Shown in pieces: positions 18,490-27,858 of a stretch of 64,000 nucleotides of DNA. A model generated the notes under the pieces. That model did not search any database. It had not been told where the DNA came from and saw nothing but the letters and a program-made list of their open reading frames with translations. The stretch is from UBA5336 sp039815055 (GTDB taxonomy: Bacteria > Pseudomonadota > Alphaproteobacteria > Caulobacterales > Hyphomonadaceae): contig JBCCAA010000001.1 in the NCBI GenBank assembly GCA_039815055.1, forward strand, positions 1-64,000, given 5' to 3'. Made by a program: the position numbers and the translations under genes. How positions within the stretch are numbered: the first letter of the stretch is position 1; the number at the start of each line of letters is the position of its first letter.

Positions 18490-19287
18490 ATGGCCTACGA
18501 ATTCCATCCTGGTCCTGTCACCGCAGGATACCGTCTCGCAAAAGGTATTGTCCGCCGGGCGAAGCGCGCGGTCACCGGATGCGATATGAATGTGGTCTAC
18601 GAGCCCGAGTTTGGTTTTGCCTATGTGCCCGTTCCGAAAGTGGCCTGTTCGACCGTCAAAGAAGCGCTGTTTCGCGCCACCCGGTCGGGCGAGTTCGATG
18701 CTATCGTCCACCGCGACATTCCTCGGGTCCACTTCTACTATCACATCCACCAGCGCTATCATCTTTCAGAAACGCAGCTGTCCACTCTCGATATGTTTCG
18801 GTTCACCGTCATCCGGGACCCGGTCAAACGCCTGATCTCAGCCTACACAAACCGTGTTCAGGACAAACGCGATCTCGAACGCCAGGTCACGGATCTTTCC
18901 GTTTTATCCGCGAAATGCCTGCCACTTCGACCAGACATCGAGACATTCGCGCTGAATTTGACGACCTATGCGGCTGCGAACGCGTCTTTGAAGCACCATC
19001 TGAGATCTCAGGCGGAGATTCTTCGCGATCCCGATCTCTACGATCGAATCTATCAGATCGAAGAGTTGGACCTGCTTGCGAGCGACTTTGAAGCCCAAAC
19101 GGGTCGAGCGTTGAACTTGCGCCGGGCCAATCCGAGCGTTGCAGCAAAACCGACCCTTGGCCCGTCAGCCCAGAGGGCTGTTCGTCAGTTCTATGCGGAT
19201 GACTATGCAATGTTCCCGCAACTTTTGAAGTCAGCCAGGCAGCACCCGGTAGCAAGCGCCTCTGCTGGCCTGAAGACGGCAAGCTGA
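18490..19287 (+). CDS. Sulfotransferase family 2 protein, copy 1
   Basis: Predicted carbohydrate sulfotransferase of 265 residues using PAPS. The 5'-phosphosulfate-binding loop PKVACSTVK is at residues 49-57 and the 3'-phosphate-binding motif RDPVKRLISAY at 109-119, both well formed. The C-terminal part contains LKHHLRSQ and LYDRIYQIEELDLL. It shares its architecture and many residues with the next gene, so the two are a tandem duplication. No signal peptide or membrane helix is visible, so the protein should act in the cytoplasm, before export by the flippase encoded just upstream. Confidence 0.88.
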   Translation: MAYEFHPGPVTAGYRLAKGIVRRAKRAVTGCDMNVVYEPEFGFAYVPVPKVACSTVKEALFRATRSGEFDAIVHRDIPRVHFYYHIHQRYHLSETQLSTLDMFRFTVIRDPVKRLISAYTNRVQDKRDLERQVTDLSVLSAKCLPLRPDIETFALNLTTYAAANASLKHHLRSQAEILRDPDLYDRIYQIEELDLLASDFEAQTGRALNLRRANPSVAAKPTLGPSAQRAVRQFYADDYAMFPQLLKSARQHPVASASAGLKTAS

Positions 19288-19296
19288 GAGGCGAGA

Positions 19297-20094
19297 ATGG
19301 TCGACAAAAACTGGTCCAGTGTTCCAGAACGTGCTTACCGGCTGATCAACCGGGGGTATCGCAAGGCCAAAGCCGAAGTCACCGGCGCAGATATGCAGGT
19401 GATTTTCAGCGAGCGCGCCGGCTTTGCGTATGTGCCTGTGCCGAAAGTCGCCAATTCGACCATCAAACGCGCATTGTTGGATTGGATGGACCCAGTCGCT
19501 GCCAGTCGGGCTGAACAGCGCGGCCACGTCGAAATCCACGACTATTTCCGCTTTCGCCCGTCGTTTTTGATCACCGAAGATCGGTTCAAGGCGATGAATG
19601 TGTACAAGTTTGCGGTTGTCCGAGACCCGGTTTCACGTTTCGTATCGGCATATACCAATCGTATCCATGATCACCGTGATCTTGAGACCACGCCGACCGA
19701 CATTTTGATGCTTGAAGAGGCGGGCTTACCGCTAAAGCCTGATCTCAACACATTTGCCCTGAACATTCAGCCCTATTGCGCCGCATGTGTTTCGATTAAA
19801 ATGCACCTCAACCCGCAGATAAATGTGTTGCGCGATCCTGCCTTGTACGATCGGATTTATAGCGTCGGTGAGCTTGACCAGCTCCGGGCAGATCTCATCA
19901 AGACATGCGGTGTCACGTTGGATTTCGGGCGCTCTAACCCCAGCTCAATGAAAAAGCCGCAGCTCAGTGCGGACGCTTTGCAAACGGTGTTGCGCTACTA
20001 TGCGCCCGACTATCAGGCGTTCCCGCGCCTGCTCAAGGGTCTTACGTCGAGCGACGCGAAGACAGCCAGCCCAGCGCGTAAGGCGGCAGGATAA
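19297..20094 (+). CDS. Sulfotransferase family 2 protein, copy 2
   Basis: Paralogue of the preceding gene with identical length (265 residues) and motif positions: PKVANSTIK at 49-57 and RDPVSRFVSAY at 109-119. Shared blocks include FGFAYVPVPK versus AGFAYVPVPK and LYDRIYSVGELDQL near the C-terminus, while the segment at 60-100, likely to contact the acceptor, differs strongly. That suggests the same PAPS chemistry on a different sugar or position. The genes are 9 bases apart. The 3' end overlaps the convergent GT2 gene by 53 bases, an unusually long overlap. Confidence 0.88.
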   Translation: MVDKNWSSVPERAYRLINRGYRKAKAEVTGADMQVIFSERAGFAYVPVPKVANSTIKRALLDWMDPVAASRAEQRGHVEIHDYFRFRPSFLITEDRFKAMNVYKFAVVRDPVSRFVSAYTNRIHDHRDLETTPTDILMLEEAGLPLKPDLNTFALNIQPYCAACVSIKMHLNPQINVLRDPALYDRIYSVGELDQLRADLIKTCGVTLDFGRSNPSSMKKPQLSADALQTVLRYYAPDYQAFPRLLKGLTSSDAKTASPARKAAG

Positions 20095-20875
20095 GCGGCA
20101 ACAACATCCAATCTGCCCAGCCAGGCGATTGAGAAGGGTTCGGCGCCCCGCCATTCTGTCCTCGGCCAAGACCGGCATAGTAAAGACGTTTCAGGACCCA
20201 TGACAGCTTCTGGCGTTCCGGCAGAATCTGATGATGTACCAGCGCCTTGCCTTCGTAGACGATTGCTGCGCCCGATTCTGATACGCGCGCACACAAGTCA
20301 CTTTCCTCGCCGCTGAACAATTTGCCATCCCGGCGACCGAGCCCGGTATCGAAGTACATTTGCGACGGAGCCGCGCTTTTCCTCACGCCAAATCCGGCAC
20401 CAACCACGCGGTGGGCCGGCTTCGTCTTTGTGCCCCAGTCGAGAAGAGAGTACTGGTCGCGAACGATTTTGGCTCTGGCGATGAAAGGTTCCCGGCCTCT
20501 CCAGCGCGGCAGGATGCGAGATCCGGCAATTGCCGCACCGGGCTGTGACAAGGCCTGTGCCATCCGCGCAGCCCAATCCGGCTCCGCGATCGCGTCTGGA
20601 TCGATGAATAGCACAATGTCGTTTTCAGCACGCTCCAGCCCCAGATTACGGGCGTGGGAAAGTCCCTTTTCCGGGCATTTCTCGCATTTGAACGCGATAT
20701 TCGCCGTCGATCGGGCCATGACGGCCTCCGCCTCCGCCTGCGACCACCTTTGATCAAGGAACAGGACTTCGCCACGAATTCCGCTTTGTTTGGCAAGGCT
20801 GTCCAGCGTGTCTGCGATCAACCAATCGGGTTCGCGATAACGAGTGAAGGTGATCGTGACCGAAGGAAGGGTCAT
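20042..20875 (-). CDS. GT2-like glycosyltransferase
   Basis: Protein of 277 residues with a GT-A fold. The N-terminus VTITFTRYREPDWLIADTL, the segment GLSHARNLGLERA and the metal site FIDPDAIAEPDW (DPD in place of the usual DxD) are visible, and GEESDLCARV matches the ED catalytic region. A C-terminal hydrophobic stretch (MLLPLILPPYALGWL) may anchor it to the membrane. It lies 6 bases after the next GT2 gene on the same strand. The start is secure (ATG at the only sensible position). Confidence 0.87.
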   Translation of the reverse strand: MTLPSVTITFTRYREPDWLIADTLDSLAKQSGIRGEVLFLDQRWSQAEAEAVMARSTANIAFKCEKCPEKGLSHARNLGLERAENDIVLFIDPDAIAEPDWAARMAQALSQPGAAIAGSRILPRWRGREPFIARAKIVRDQYSLLDWGTKTKPAHRVVGAGFGVRKSAAPSQMYFDTGLGRRDGKLFSGEESDLCARVSESGAAIVYEGKALVHHQILPERQKLSWVLKRLYYAGLGRGQNGGAPNPSQSPGWADWMLLPLILPPYALGWLSSRRST

Positions 20876-20881
20876 GGCAGA

Positions 20882-21925
20882 TTAAGCACTCTTCGAGGTC
20901 AAGCTGGCTTGGAGCGCGGTCAATTCTTCGCGCACCGCTTTTTCGGGGAACTGACGTTCGCCAGCCTTCTCGGAGTTGTCCGACACCAGTGTGTGCATGT
21001 GACGAACCCGTTCCAGCGTAATTTCCAGCAGCTGGCGATTGTAGGAGATCAAATCAGCGATCAGGGCGAACATCACAGACAAGGTGCCCATAAGGAACAG
21101 AACGCCGCCCAGGACCAATGACTGCACCATGCCAGACCCGTCGCCGAACATGTAGTTGCCCAGGAAGCGGAACACCGGCAGCAGGCCGAGCCCCATCAGT
21201 GCCACGCCAATCCAGAGGAAAATCTTGAGCGGCTCATACATGGCGTAAACGCGCATCATGGTCTGGCCGGATCGCATCAGGAATTGGGGGATCGAGCGGA
21301 ACAGTCGCGACGGACGTTCCACCTTGTTTGTCCGAATTGGAACGCTCTCAATTGTGAGGTTCTTTTTCCCGGCCTGTATGAGGGTCTCTGTGGTGTAGGA
21401 GAAGCTGGAGCGCACTGTCAGGCTGCGCGCGGCTTTCGCCGAAAAGGCGCGGAATCCACTGACCGCGTCGCGCACATCTGCCTGGGCCAAATGGCTGACA
21501 AACGCCGTGCCGAGTTTTTGAAGGCGTTTCTTTAACGGCGAAAAATGCTGAATTTGACCCGTTCTTCGGTCACCTACCACCAGATCAGCCCGGCCCGCCA
21601 GAACGGGTGCAACAAGAGCCTTGATGTCTTCACCGCGATATTGATTATCGCCATCGGTGTTGACGATGATATCCGCGCCGAGATTGAGGCAAGTGTCCAG
21701 GCCGCGTTGGAAACTGTAGGCGAGGCCTTTGTTCCGCGAGTTTCGAATAACGTGATCGGCGCCGTGCGCAATGGCAATTTCGCTCGTCCCGTCCATGGAT
21801 CCGTCATCAATCACGAGCACTTCGACCGCTGCGACACCGGGAATATCACGCGGGATATCCGCCAAAGTCTGGGGAAGCGTCTCGGCCTCGTTGAGGCAAG
21901 GGATCTGGACGATCAATTTGGTCAT
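20882..21925 (-). CDS. GT2 glycosyltransferase with C-terminal membrane helices (DPM1/GtrB-like)
   Basis: Protein of 347 residues. The catalytic domain has VQIPCLNEAETLPQTL, VIDDGSMDGT and NTDGDNQY, the pattern of polyprenyl-phosphate sugar transferases, then RDAVSGFRAFSAKAA. Two membrane helices follow (IFLWIGVALMGLGLLPVF, SLVLGGVLFLMGTLSVMFALI) and a cytoplasmic tail. By family, it would load a sugar on undecaprenyl phosphate for use by a GT-C enzyme. A GT-C-like gene is divergently transcribed 165 bases away, which supports that pairing. Forms an operon with the GT2 gene at 20042-20875. Confidence 0.9.
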   Translation of the reverse strand: MTKLIVQIPCLNEAETLPQTLADIPRDIPGVAAVEVLVIDDGSMDGTSEIAIAHGADHVIRNSRNKGLAYSFQRGLDTCLNLGADIIVNTDGDNQYRGEDIKALVAPVLAGRADLVVGDRRTGQIQHFSPLKKRLQKLGTAFVSHLAQADVRDAVSGFRAFSAKAARSLTVRSSFSYTTETLIQAGKKNLTIESVPIRTNKVERPSRLFRSIPQFLMRSGQTMMRVYAMYEPLKIFLWIGVALMGLGLLPVFRFLGNYMFGDGSGMVQSLVLGGVLFLMGTLSVMFALIADLISYNRQLLEITLERVRHMHTLVSDNSEKAGERQFPEKAVREELTALQASLTSKSA

Positions 21926-22090
21926 GGGCCGCAGTCTTTCTTAGCCGTTTGCCAAATTCAGCCCTAAAAACACGCATTTTCCGTTAATTCGGCGGGAATT
22001 TCGAGAAAGACCTCGTTTTGTCCCGTTAAGCTCGATTTCAGTCCTACCTGCCAGAGTGCGTCCTGGACTGGACGGATTCTGGAGACCGAA

Positions 22091-24091
22091 ATGGTCAACG
22101 CCCCATTGCAGGCTGAACTGAATACCCGCTCAACTTCGGCCTTTCTCGAAGGTGTTCAGCGTTACTGGTTGTTTGCTGTGCTGGGGCTCACGACGCTTGC
22201 GGTGCTTCTTGCCGCTCCAGCGTCGCTCGGCGTCGACGGGACGATCCACATCTGGATGGTTGATGCCATGGTGAATGGCGGTCATCTTCACATTGCCGAG
22301 CGAGGAGGTGTTGCCGCCAGCCCTGAGCTTCAAACCTTACTCAGCCATGATGTGAATGGTCGCGTGATGCCGCAATATCCCAGCGGCTACGCCGTGTTTG
22401 CTGCACCATTCTACTGGGCGCTTGGTATCAAGGGTCTTTTGTGGATCAATGCGTTCAGCTTCATGGTGGTGCTTTGGGCGACGCGCCGCATCGCGCTCGG
22501 CCTTTATGGAGATGAAACGCTCGCATGGATCGCCGTAGGCCTGACCGGCGCTGCCAGTCTCTTGCCGGGCTACGCTTTTATCATCCTGCCGCACATGTCT
22601 TCGCTGGCTTTGACGCTGGTTGCTATAGAGCGGTGCGTGTCCGCAACGCGCCGTGGCGCCACCCGGCCGGGTTTGGATTTGGCACTTGCCGGATTGGCAT
22701 TGGGTGCCGGGCTGAACCTGCGTGTGGATGTTATTCTTGCCATCGCGGCCGTGTTCGTCTGGCTGCGTGTGTTTGGATTGCCGGGCGCGCGGCGCACCTG
22801 CCTGTTCTACTTGCTGGGCCTCGTGCCCGGTTTGTTGTTCGCGAGCGTTCTAAACGATGCAAAATTTGGGACGTTTGTTCCAATCAGCTACGGGCCCAAA
22901 GGGGGCGCGGACGGTGTGTCGAATTACGGCTTGCCAGCCATCGGATTGGGAATGGCGTTTCTTGCGGTCGTGCTGGTTGATGTCACAGCGCCGCGATTTC
23001 AGGTTCTGCGCAACAAGACTGCGCGTTTTCTCGCCCCCAAACACCTGATTTGGGGGGGCGGCGTTGTTTGCGCCGCAGTGTTGCTTCTCGCTCCCCTGCG
23101 AGAGCTGGCGTTCAACATTTACGTGCTCGTCGTGAACCTTCAAAGTGCCGGTGACTGGCAGGTGCGGTTGGGGCTGAGCCGAGACGAGTTCGGATTTGCA
23201 TCGTTTTATGGCCTTAACAAGAAAGCGCTCCTGCAATCGATGCCCTTCGCGGTGCTTCTTCTGGTCCCCGCTGTGGATCTGGTGCGTGGCCGAAACTGGA
23301 AAACACACTCATTGGGATTCGGCGTCATCGCCGCTGTAGTCTTGTTCTACAGCCTTAGCCAATGGCATGGTGGCCTTGGCATGAACATGCGGTACTTCAT
23401 TCCCGCGGTGCCTTTTGTCGCTATCCTATCAGCCTTTGGATTGGTGCGGCTTATTGCGTTGGCCCCCCCGGCGCGTCCTGACGAGCAGACAATTCGATTG
23501 GGGATTTTGCTCGGCATTGGCCTTGTCCTGATGTCGGGCCTGTCAGGCACCCATACGCCAGCATACAAGACCGTCGTGTTTTATGCGCCGCTGATCCTGT
23601 CTGCGGGACTCTTAGTGACGTTGACCGTCTTGATGGTACAAAGTGCGCACAGCGACAAAGCCGCGCCAGCTTTCGCCTGGTTTCTTGCGGTTGGCGTGGG
23701 TCATTCCGGTGCCATCGGCGTCAGTGACGCTGCCTACTATCACTCCCGTCTCGCCGGCACGCATGCCACCAGCCAGGCTACCGTTCAGACCTTCCCGGAC
23801 GACGCCCTGGTGGTTTCAAGCGTGGAAGAGATGTTCCTGCACGCGAAGCTGGACGGGTTGAATGTCACCAATCCACGCGGTGCTGGGCGTTTAAATGCCG
23901 TTGAGATCGTGAAAGCCCATCAACTGGCCGAGCGCTGCGTATATTTACATGGGTTTCGCGCCCGCGGGCTGGTTGAGGAGGGTATCGGCGGCGCTTGGGT
24001 GACACTGACCCTTCCAGGACAAACCGGACCTATGGCGGAGTTTGAGGTGCATGAGGCCGATACGCATCGGTGTGCTTTCAAGGCGAATTAG
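22091..24091 (+). CDS. GT-C-like multi-pass membrane glycosyltransferase (predicted)
   Basis: Protein of 666 residues with about 11-12 hydrophobic helices and a C-terminal soluble tail of about 110 residues. The first extracytoplasmic loop carries an Asp (SLGVDGTIH), where GT-C enzymes (PMT/ArnT-like) keep their catalytic acid, and later YPSGYAVFAAPFYW and HGGLGMNMRYFIPAVPF resemble loops of that class. These enzymes use polyprenyl-phosphate sugars, matching the DPM1-like gene divergent from it. GGAGACC just before the ATG serves as ribosome site. The assignment is by topology and context only. Confidence 0.7.
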   Translation: MVNAPLQAELNTRSTSAFLEGVQRYWLFAVLGLTTLAVLLAAPASLGVDGTIHIWMVDAMVNGGHLHIAERGGVAASPELQTLLSHDVNGRVMPQYPSGYAVFAAPFYWALGIKGLLWINAFSFMVVLWATRRIALGLYGDETLAWIAVGLTGAASLLPGYAFIILPHMSSLALTLVAIERCVSATRRGATRPGLDLALAGLALGAGLNLRVDVILAIAAVFVWLRVFGLPGARRTCLFYLLGLVPGLLFASVLNDAKFGTFVPISYGPKGGADGVSNYGLPAIGLGMAFLAVVLVDVTAPRFQVLRNKTARFLAPKHLIWGGGVVCAAVLLLAPLRELAFNIYVLVVNLQSAGDWQVRLGLSRDEFGFASFYGLNKKALLQSMPFAVLLLVPAVDLVRGRNWKTHSLGFGVIAAVVLFYSLSQWHGGLGMNMRYFIPAVPFVAILSAFGLVRLIALAPPARPDEQTIRLGILLGIGLVLMSGLSGTHTPAYKTVVFYAPLILSAGLLVTLTVLMVQSAHSDKAAPAFAWFLAVGVGHSGAIGVSDAAYYHSRLAGTHATSQATVQTFPDDALVVSSVEEMFLHAKLDGLNVTNPRGAGRLNAVEIVKAHQLAERCVYLHGFRARGLVEEGIGGAWVTLTLPGQTGPMAEFEVHEADTHRCAFKAN

Positions 24092-24855
24092 TCGCCCCAA
24101 ACTTCATGGGGAAGCGCATTGATGCGCCCGCTCATATCCCGCGTCGCCTGGCTAACGGGCGCCGATGGGCTCAATCTCGCTTGCCATGCATTTCCGACCA
24201 CCGCCTTGATGGGTGCGCCCGCACGATAGGGGCTGGTGGCAAACCGGTCCCCTTGGCCCACGGATAGACTCGCGAAAACCGGCTGCGTGGCAACAAAATC
24301 CAACGACGCGGGCAGCATGTTTGAATCGGCTTCCCATGGGTCTTGCGTCAGGCTGGCGCCAAGAACTGCGCCGCGTTCGCCCTCAAATGTATCGCAGGTC
24401 GTGCCTTGCTCGTGGCTCAGGCGCCCGCAGATCGCGGAAAGCAGGGCAGCCTGCGCAGACGGGGTGGGCATTGGAAAAACAGTTTCAGGGTCGCCAGCTG
24501 TCTGGCTTTGACCCCTTTCAGCCGAGACAGAGCCGCCACCGTTATCCGGCTCGCCAGTCGCCCCTGAGCGTTTTGTGTTCGGAAGGGGATTAGGCAAAGC
24601 CTGACTGGGAGGCGGAATGATGAGTTTCGGGGTGGGCGCTTCGGCGAGGGAGTAACGACCCTCAAGTGCTTGCAACAGCTCAATCGGTCGCTGCGTGTCC
24701 TGAACGAGTTCAATAATGAGAGGGCCGCGATCAGCCTCGTCTGAAAGCTCGATCTTGCGCTGAGCCGCTATGGAGATCGCGGACGCGTGAACGCCCGCCA
24801 CAACAACAACAATTCCGGTCCGTTCGAAGACCTGTCTACGCGATACCCCTGACAT
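24088..24855 (-). CDS. Proline-rich membrane-anchored protein of unknown function
   Basis: Protein of 255 residues. One hydrophobic segment near the N-terminus (TGIVVVVAGVHASAISIAA) is followed by an acidic stretch, a Pro-rich linker (PTPKLIIPPPSQALPNPLPN) and a C-terminal domain with two cysteines (AICGRLSHEQGTTCDTF). The plan of an inner-membrane anchor plus Pro-rich periplasmic reach is TonB-like, but I see no TonB C-terminal motif. It converges on the GT-C-like gene with a 4-base overlap. No ribosome site is obvious. Function unknown. Confidence 0.6.
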   Translation of the reverse strand: MSGVSRRQVFERTGIVVVVAGVHASAISIAAQRKIELSDEADRGPLIIELVQDTQRPIELLQALEGRYSLAEAPTPKLIIPPPSQALPNPLPNTKRSGATGEPDNGGGSVSAERGQSQTAGDPETVFPMPTPSAQAALLSAICGRLSHEQGTTCDTFEGERGAVLGASLTQDPWEADSNMLPASLDFVATQPVFASLSVGQGDRFATSPYRAGAPIKAVVGNAWQARLSPSAPVSQATRDMSGRINALPHEVWGD

Positions 24856-24922
24856 AAATGCAACAGTCGCGAGAAGAGCGGCCCTTGTCGCCTTAATTCT
24901 CGGTCAGATTCGTAGTTTCTTG

Positions 24923-25807
24923 TCAGGCGGGAACGGCGAGCTTTCCAAGCGTTGCCGAACGGTAGTCGTTCATCAGCGCCTCGGTCATTTCACCGGGCGT
25001 ATATTCCATCCCGGCGATCTCACGCACCGGCGTGATTTCAGCCGCCGATCCGGTGATAAAGCACTCGTCAAAGCTTGGCAGTTCATCGGGGAAGATGGCG
25101 CGTTCCTGAACTTCAATCTGGCGGGCCTTGGCCATGGCGATCACGGTCTGGCGCGTGAGGCCATTGAGAAAGCAGTCCGGCGTCGGCGTGTGTAGGACGC
25201 CATCTTTCTGAAAGAACACGTTCGCGCCCGTCGCCTCTGCAATTTGGCCGCGATAGTCCAGCATCAGCGCATCGGCATATCCTGCGCGCTCAGCGGCGTG
25301 CTTCGACATGGTGCAAATCATGTACAGACCGGCGGCCTTGGCGTCATGGGGTGCTGTTTCCGGACTAGGGCGTTTCCAGTCGGCCATGGCCAGGCGGATA
25401 CCGGCCATCTTGTTGTCAAAATAGTCGCCCCATTCCCAGGATGCTATGGCAAGATGGATTGTATTGTCCTGGGCCGACAGACCCATTTTCTCTGCCCCGC
25501 GCCAGGCCACTGCGCGAATGTATGCATTTTCAAAGCCCGTTTTGGCGATGACGTCGCGCTTTGCGTCTTCAATCTGGTCCACGGTCCAGGGTAGTTTGAA
25601 ATCAATGATCCGGGCAGAGTTTTCCAACCGGATCGAATGATCACGTGAGCGGAAGATCTGGCCGTCATAGGCGCGCTCGCCTTCAAACACAGATGAGCCG
25701 TAGTGCAGCGAATGGGTCAGGACGTGGACCTTGCTATCGCGCCAGGGGATGAACTCACCATTCATCCAGATGTAGCCGTCGCGGTCGTCGAAGGGGATAA
25801 ATTCCAT
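24923..25807 (-). CDS. ilvE: Branched-chain amino acid aminotransferase (class IV)
   Basis: PLP-dependent transaminase interconverting Leu/Ile/Val and their 2-oxo acids; 294 residues from ATG 25807. A longer in-frame start at 25891 would enter the divergent MarR gene. Class IV landmarks are present: YIWMNGEFIPWRDSKVHV, HYGSSVFEGERAYDG, the PLP lysine context APHDAKAAGLY, and EATGANVFFQKDG near the phosphate site, ending with SFDECFITGSAAEITPV. It is transcribed away from the MarR/OmpR genes, separated by only 54 bases, so the two promoters overlap and could be coregulated. Confidence 0.92.
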   Translation of the reverse strand: MEFIPFDDRDGYIWMNGEFIPWRDSKVHVLTHSLHYGSSVFEGERAYDGQIFRSRDHSIRLENSARIIDFKLPWTVDQIEDAKRDVIAKTGFENAYIRAVAWRGAEKMGLSAQDNTIHLAIASWEWGDYFDNKMAGIRLAMADWKRPSPETAPHDAKAAGLYMICTMSKHAAERAGYADALMLDYRGQIAEATGANVFFQKDGVLHTPTPDCFLNGLTRQTVIAMAKARQIEVQERAIFPDELPSFDECFITGSAAEITPVREIAGMEYTPGEMTEALMNDYRSATLGKLAVPA

Positions 25808-25861
25808 TGTCTTGAAGGTCCTTGCTTGCGCATGGGGTGGGAGACACGCCATTCTCAGAGG

Positions 25862-26347
25862 ATGGCCTATGAAGTCAACCGAAGTCGACAACCGTCTCCC
25901 GATTCTGCGGTGTCTGATACGCGCCTTTATCTGCGCGACGAAGAGCTGGATCGAGGCGTCGGGCTAATCCTGGCGGGCGAGCGAAGGCTCGCTGACGTTT
26001 GCGAAACCGTGCGAAAGGATACCGGTCTCAGCCGTAGCGAACTGCAGGCGCTTTTAGCGATTCACTATCAGCCCGGCCTGACAGTATCGGATTTGAGAGC
26101 GCGCCTTGCCACGACCGTGCCGACTTGCGCTCGGCTGCTTGCCGCTTTGGATGCGCGTGGCCTGGTTGATCGCGAAGTAGGCGGTGAGGATCGGCGCCAG
26201 CGCCAACTCAGGCTGTCGGCGGAGGGTCTGGCCCTTTGCGACCCGGTGGCCGCAGCTTTGCGCAAGGCGTTGAGTTTGGCTTACAGGGACGCTGGGCCAG
26301 AGCGCGTTGTTGGTGCGCGGGCGTTGTTGGAGGCTTTGATCCGATGA
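25862..26347 (+). CDS. MarR family transcriptional regulator
   Basis: Winged-helix regulator of 161 residues. The recognition region SDLRARLATTVPTCARLLAALDARGLVDREVG and the wing GGEDRRQRQLRLSAEG (both read across the domain) are typical MarR. A MarR gene directly followed by an OmpR-type response regulator matches the petP-petR arrangement known in other alphaproteobacteria. That name is a contextual inference. The start (ATG 25862) is close behind CAGAGG. The stop overlaps the response-regulator start as ATGA, so the two are translationally coupled. Confidence 0.85.
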   Translation: MAYEVNRSRQPSPDSAVSDTRLYLRDEELDRGVGLILAGERRLADVCETVRKDTGLSRSELQALLAIHYQPGLTVSDLRARLATTVPTCARLLAALDARGLVDREVGGEDRRQRQLRLSAEGLALCDPVAAALRKALSLAYRDAGPERVVGARALLEALIR

Positions 26348-27021
26348 GTGATGCGCATCTCCTGATCGTTGATGATGACGACCGGATCCGTGATTTGCTG
26401 AAACGGTATCTCATCGGTCATGGGCATCGCGTAACAGCGGTGCCCGATGCGGCCGCAGCGCGGAAAATGCTGCAAACCATTGATTTCGACCTGGCCATTC
26501 TGGACGTCATGATGCCGGGGGAAGATGGATTATCACTGTTGCGCGGGTTGCGGGAAGAGATCGACACGCCGGTCATTTTGCTCACGGCAAAGGGCGACCC
26601 CGCTGACCGGATAGAAGGCCTCCGACTTGGGGCAGACGATTATATCGGAAAGCCGTTTGAGCCTGAGGAATTGTGGCTGCGCATTGGCGCGATCCTGCGC
26701 CGCAGTGTGCAAGATGGCGCGGGCGCAGACATCCAGATTGCCGGATTGACCCTCGATCCAGACCGCGGCGAACTGTCAAATTCGGATCGCCGTGTCCGAC
26801 TGACAGAAGCTGAGACCGCCTTGCTTTTGCGCCTGGCCGCCACGATGGGCCAGCCAGTGAGCCGCGAAGATCTTGCAGATGCGGCGTCGGCAGGCAGTGG
26901 TCGCAGCGTCGATGTTCAGGTCACCCGCCTGCGTCGTAAGATCGAACCTGATCCACGCGACCCGGTCCATTTGCAGACGGTGCGGGGTGTGGGATACCGC
27001 CTCCTTCCAGACAAGGGATAA
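26344..27021 (+). CDS. OmpR/PhoB-type response regulator (PetR-like)
   Basis: Two-domain regulator of 225 residues. The receiver has acidic DDDD after LLIV, the phospho-acceptor in AILDVMMPGEDG, Thr in VILLTAKGD and Lys in IGKPFEPEEL. The effector is a winged helix with LTEAETALLLRLA, SVDVQVTRLRRKIEPDP and TVRGVGYRLLPDKG. It is coupled to the MarR gene. Its probable kinase is the histidine kinase two genes downstream (27855-29147), with a methyltransferase gene unusually placed between the two. Confidence 0.93.
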   Translation: MSDAHLLIVDDDDRIRDLLKRYLIGHGHRVTAVPDAAAARKMLQTIDFDLAILDVMMPGEDGLSLLRGLREEIDTPVILLTAKGDPADRIEGLRLGADDYIGKPFEPEELWLRIGAILRRSVQDGAGADIQIAGLTLDPDRGELSNSDRRVRLTEAETALLLRLAATMGQPVSREDLADAASAGSGRSVDVQVTRLRRKIEPDPRDPVHLQTVRGVGYRLLPDKG

Positions 27022-27024
27022 ACC

Positions 27025-27858
27025 ATGTCGGCTGACTCCATCGCCCCCTTCGGTTCGCATGCTCCATCCCTCTGGGTGCGTACCTTGTTGGCGGCCTCGC
27101 AGAATACGGTGCTGGGGCGTGGTCAGGCTCGTCGCCTCATTTCACGCATGGTGCGTAAAGCCCATCCGGGGCCGATCGACACATATCTTTGGGGCAAGCC
27201 CGTTCGCGTCTATGTGGGCTCAAACAACAATGAAGTGAAAGCGCTGCTCAACCCGTCCAGCTTTAACCGTGCTGAGCTTGAGACCCTGCGGGCGCACCTG
27301 CCGCGCAGTGGCGGGGTGTTTGTCGATATTGGCGCCAATGTCGGTATGGTGACTCTTGCGATCTCCGCGCACATGTCCAGCGGCACGGTGGTGGCCATAG
27401 AACCCCAACCGGCGATGTTTAAACGCCTGACGTTTTCTCTGGACCAATCCTCGGATGAGGCCATTCACCATGTCCTGGTCAGCGCTGCTGTGGGGCCAGA
27501 GGCCGGTCACGCCGAGCTTGCCGTGCCAGATCAGCCAGGTATGGCCTCCTTCGCCCTGCCTTCGGAGTCTGACGCGGGCACAGTCACGGTGCCGGTCAAA
27601 CCCCTCTCGACGATCCTGCTCGATTCAGGGGTAACACATATTGATGCCCTTAAAATCGATGTTGAAGGATATGAGGATCAGGCCCTGATCCCCTTTTTCG
27701 CGAGGGCAGACAGGTCTCTTTGGCCGCGCTTGATCGTGATGGAACACTGCCACTCCGAACGGTGGCAGCGCGACGTGGAAGCCGAGATCCTGAAACTGGG
27801 ATATGAAACGCTCAGCCGCGACAAGCAGAACGTGTGTCTGTCGAAGGCGCCGCCGTGA
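27025..27858 (+). CDS. FkbM family SAM-dependent methyltransferase
   Basis: Protein of 277 residues. The SAM-binding motif I region GVFVDIGANVGMVTLAIS and motif II VVAIEPQPAMFKRL are clear, and IDALKIDVEGYEDQAL is the FkbM hallmark. FkbM enzymes O-methylate sugars, polyketides or proteins; the substrate here is unknown. It lies 3 bases after a response regulator gene and overlaps the following histidine kinase gene by 4 bases (GTGA), so it is embedded in a two-component operon. The first 70 residues are a non-catalytic extension. Confidence 0.9.
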   Translation: MSADSIAPFGSHAPSLWVRTLLAASQNTVLGRGQARRLISRMVRKAHPGPIDTYLWGKPVRVYVGSNNNEVKALLNPSSFNRAELETLRAHLPRSGGVFVDIGANVGMVTLAISAHMSSGTVVAIEPQPAMFKRLTFSLDQSSDEAIHHVLVSAAVGPEAGHAELAVPDQPGMASFALPSESDAGTVTVPVKPLSTILLDSGVTHIDALKIDVEGYEDQALIPFFARADRSLWPRLIVMEHCHSERWQRDVEAEILKLGYETLSRDKQNVCLSKAPP

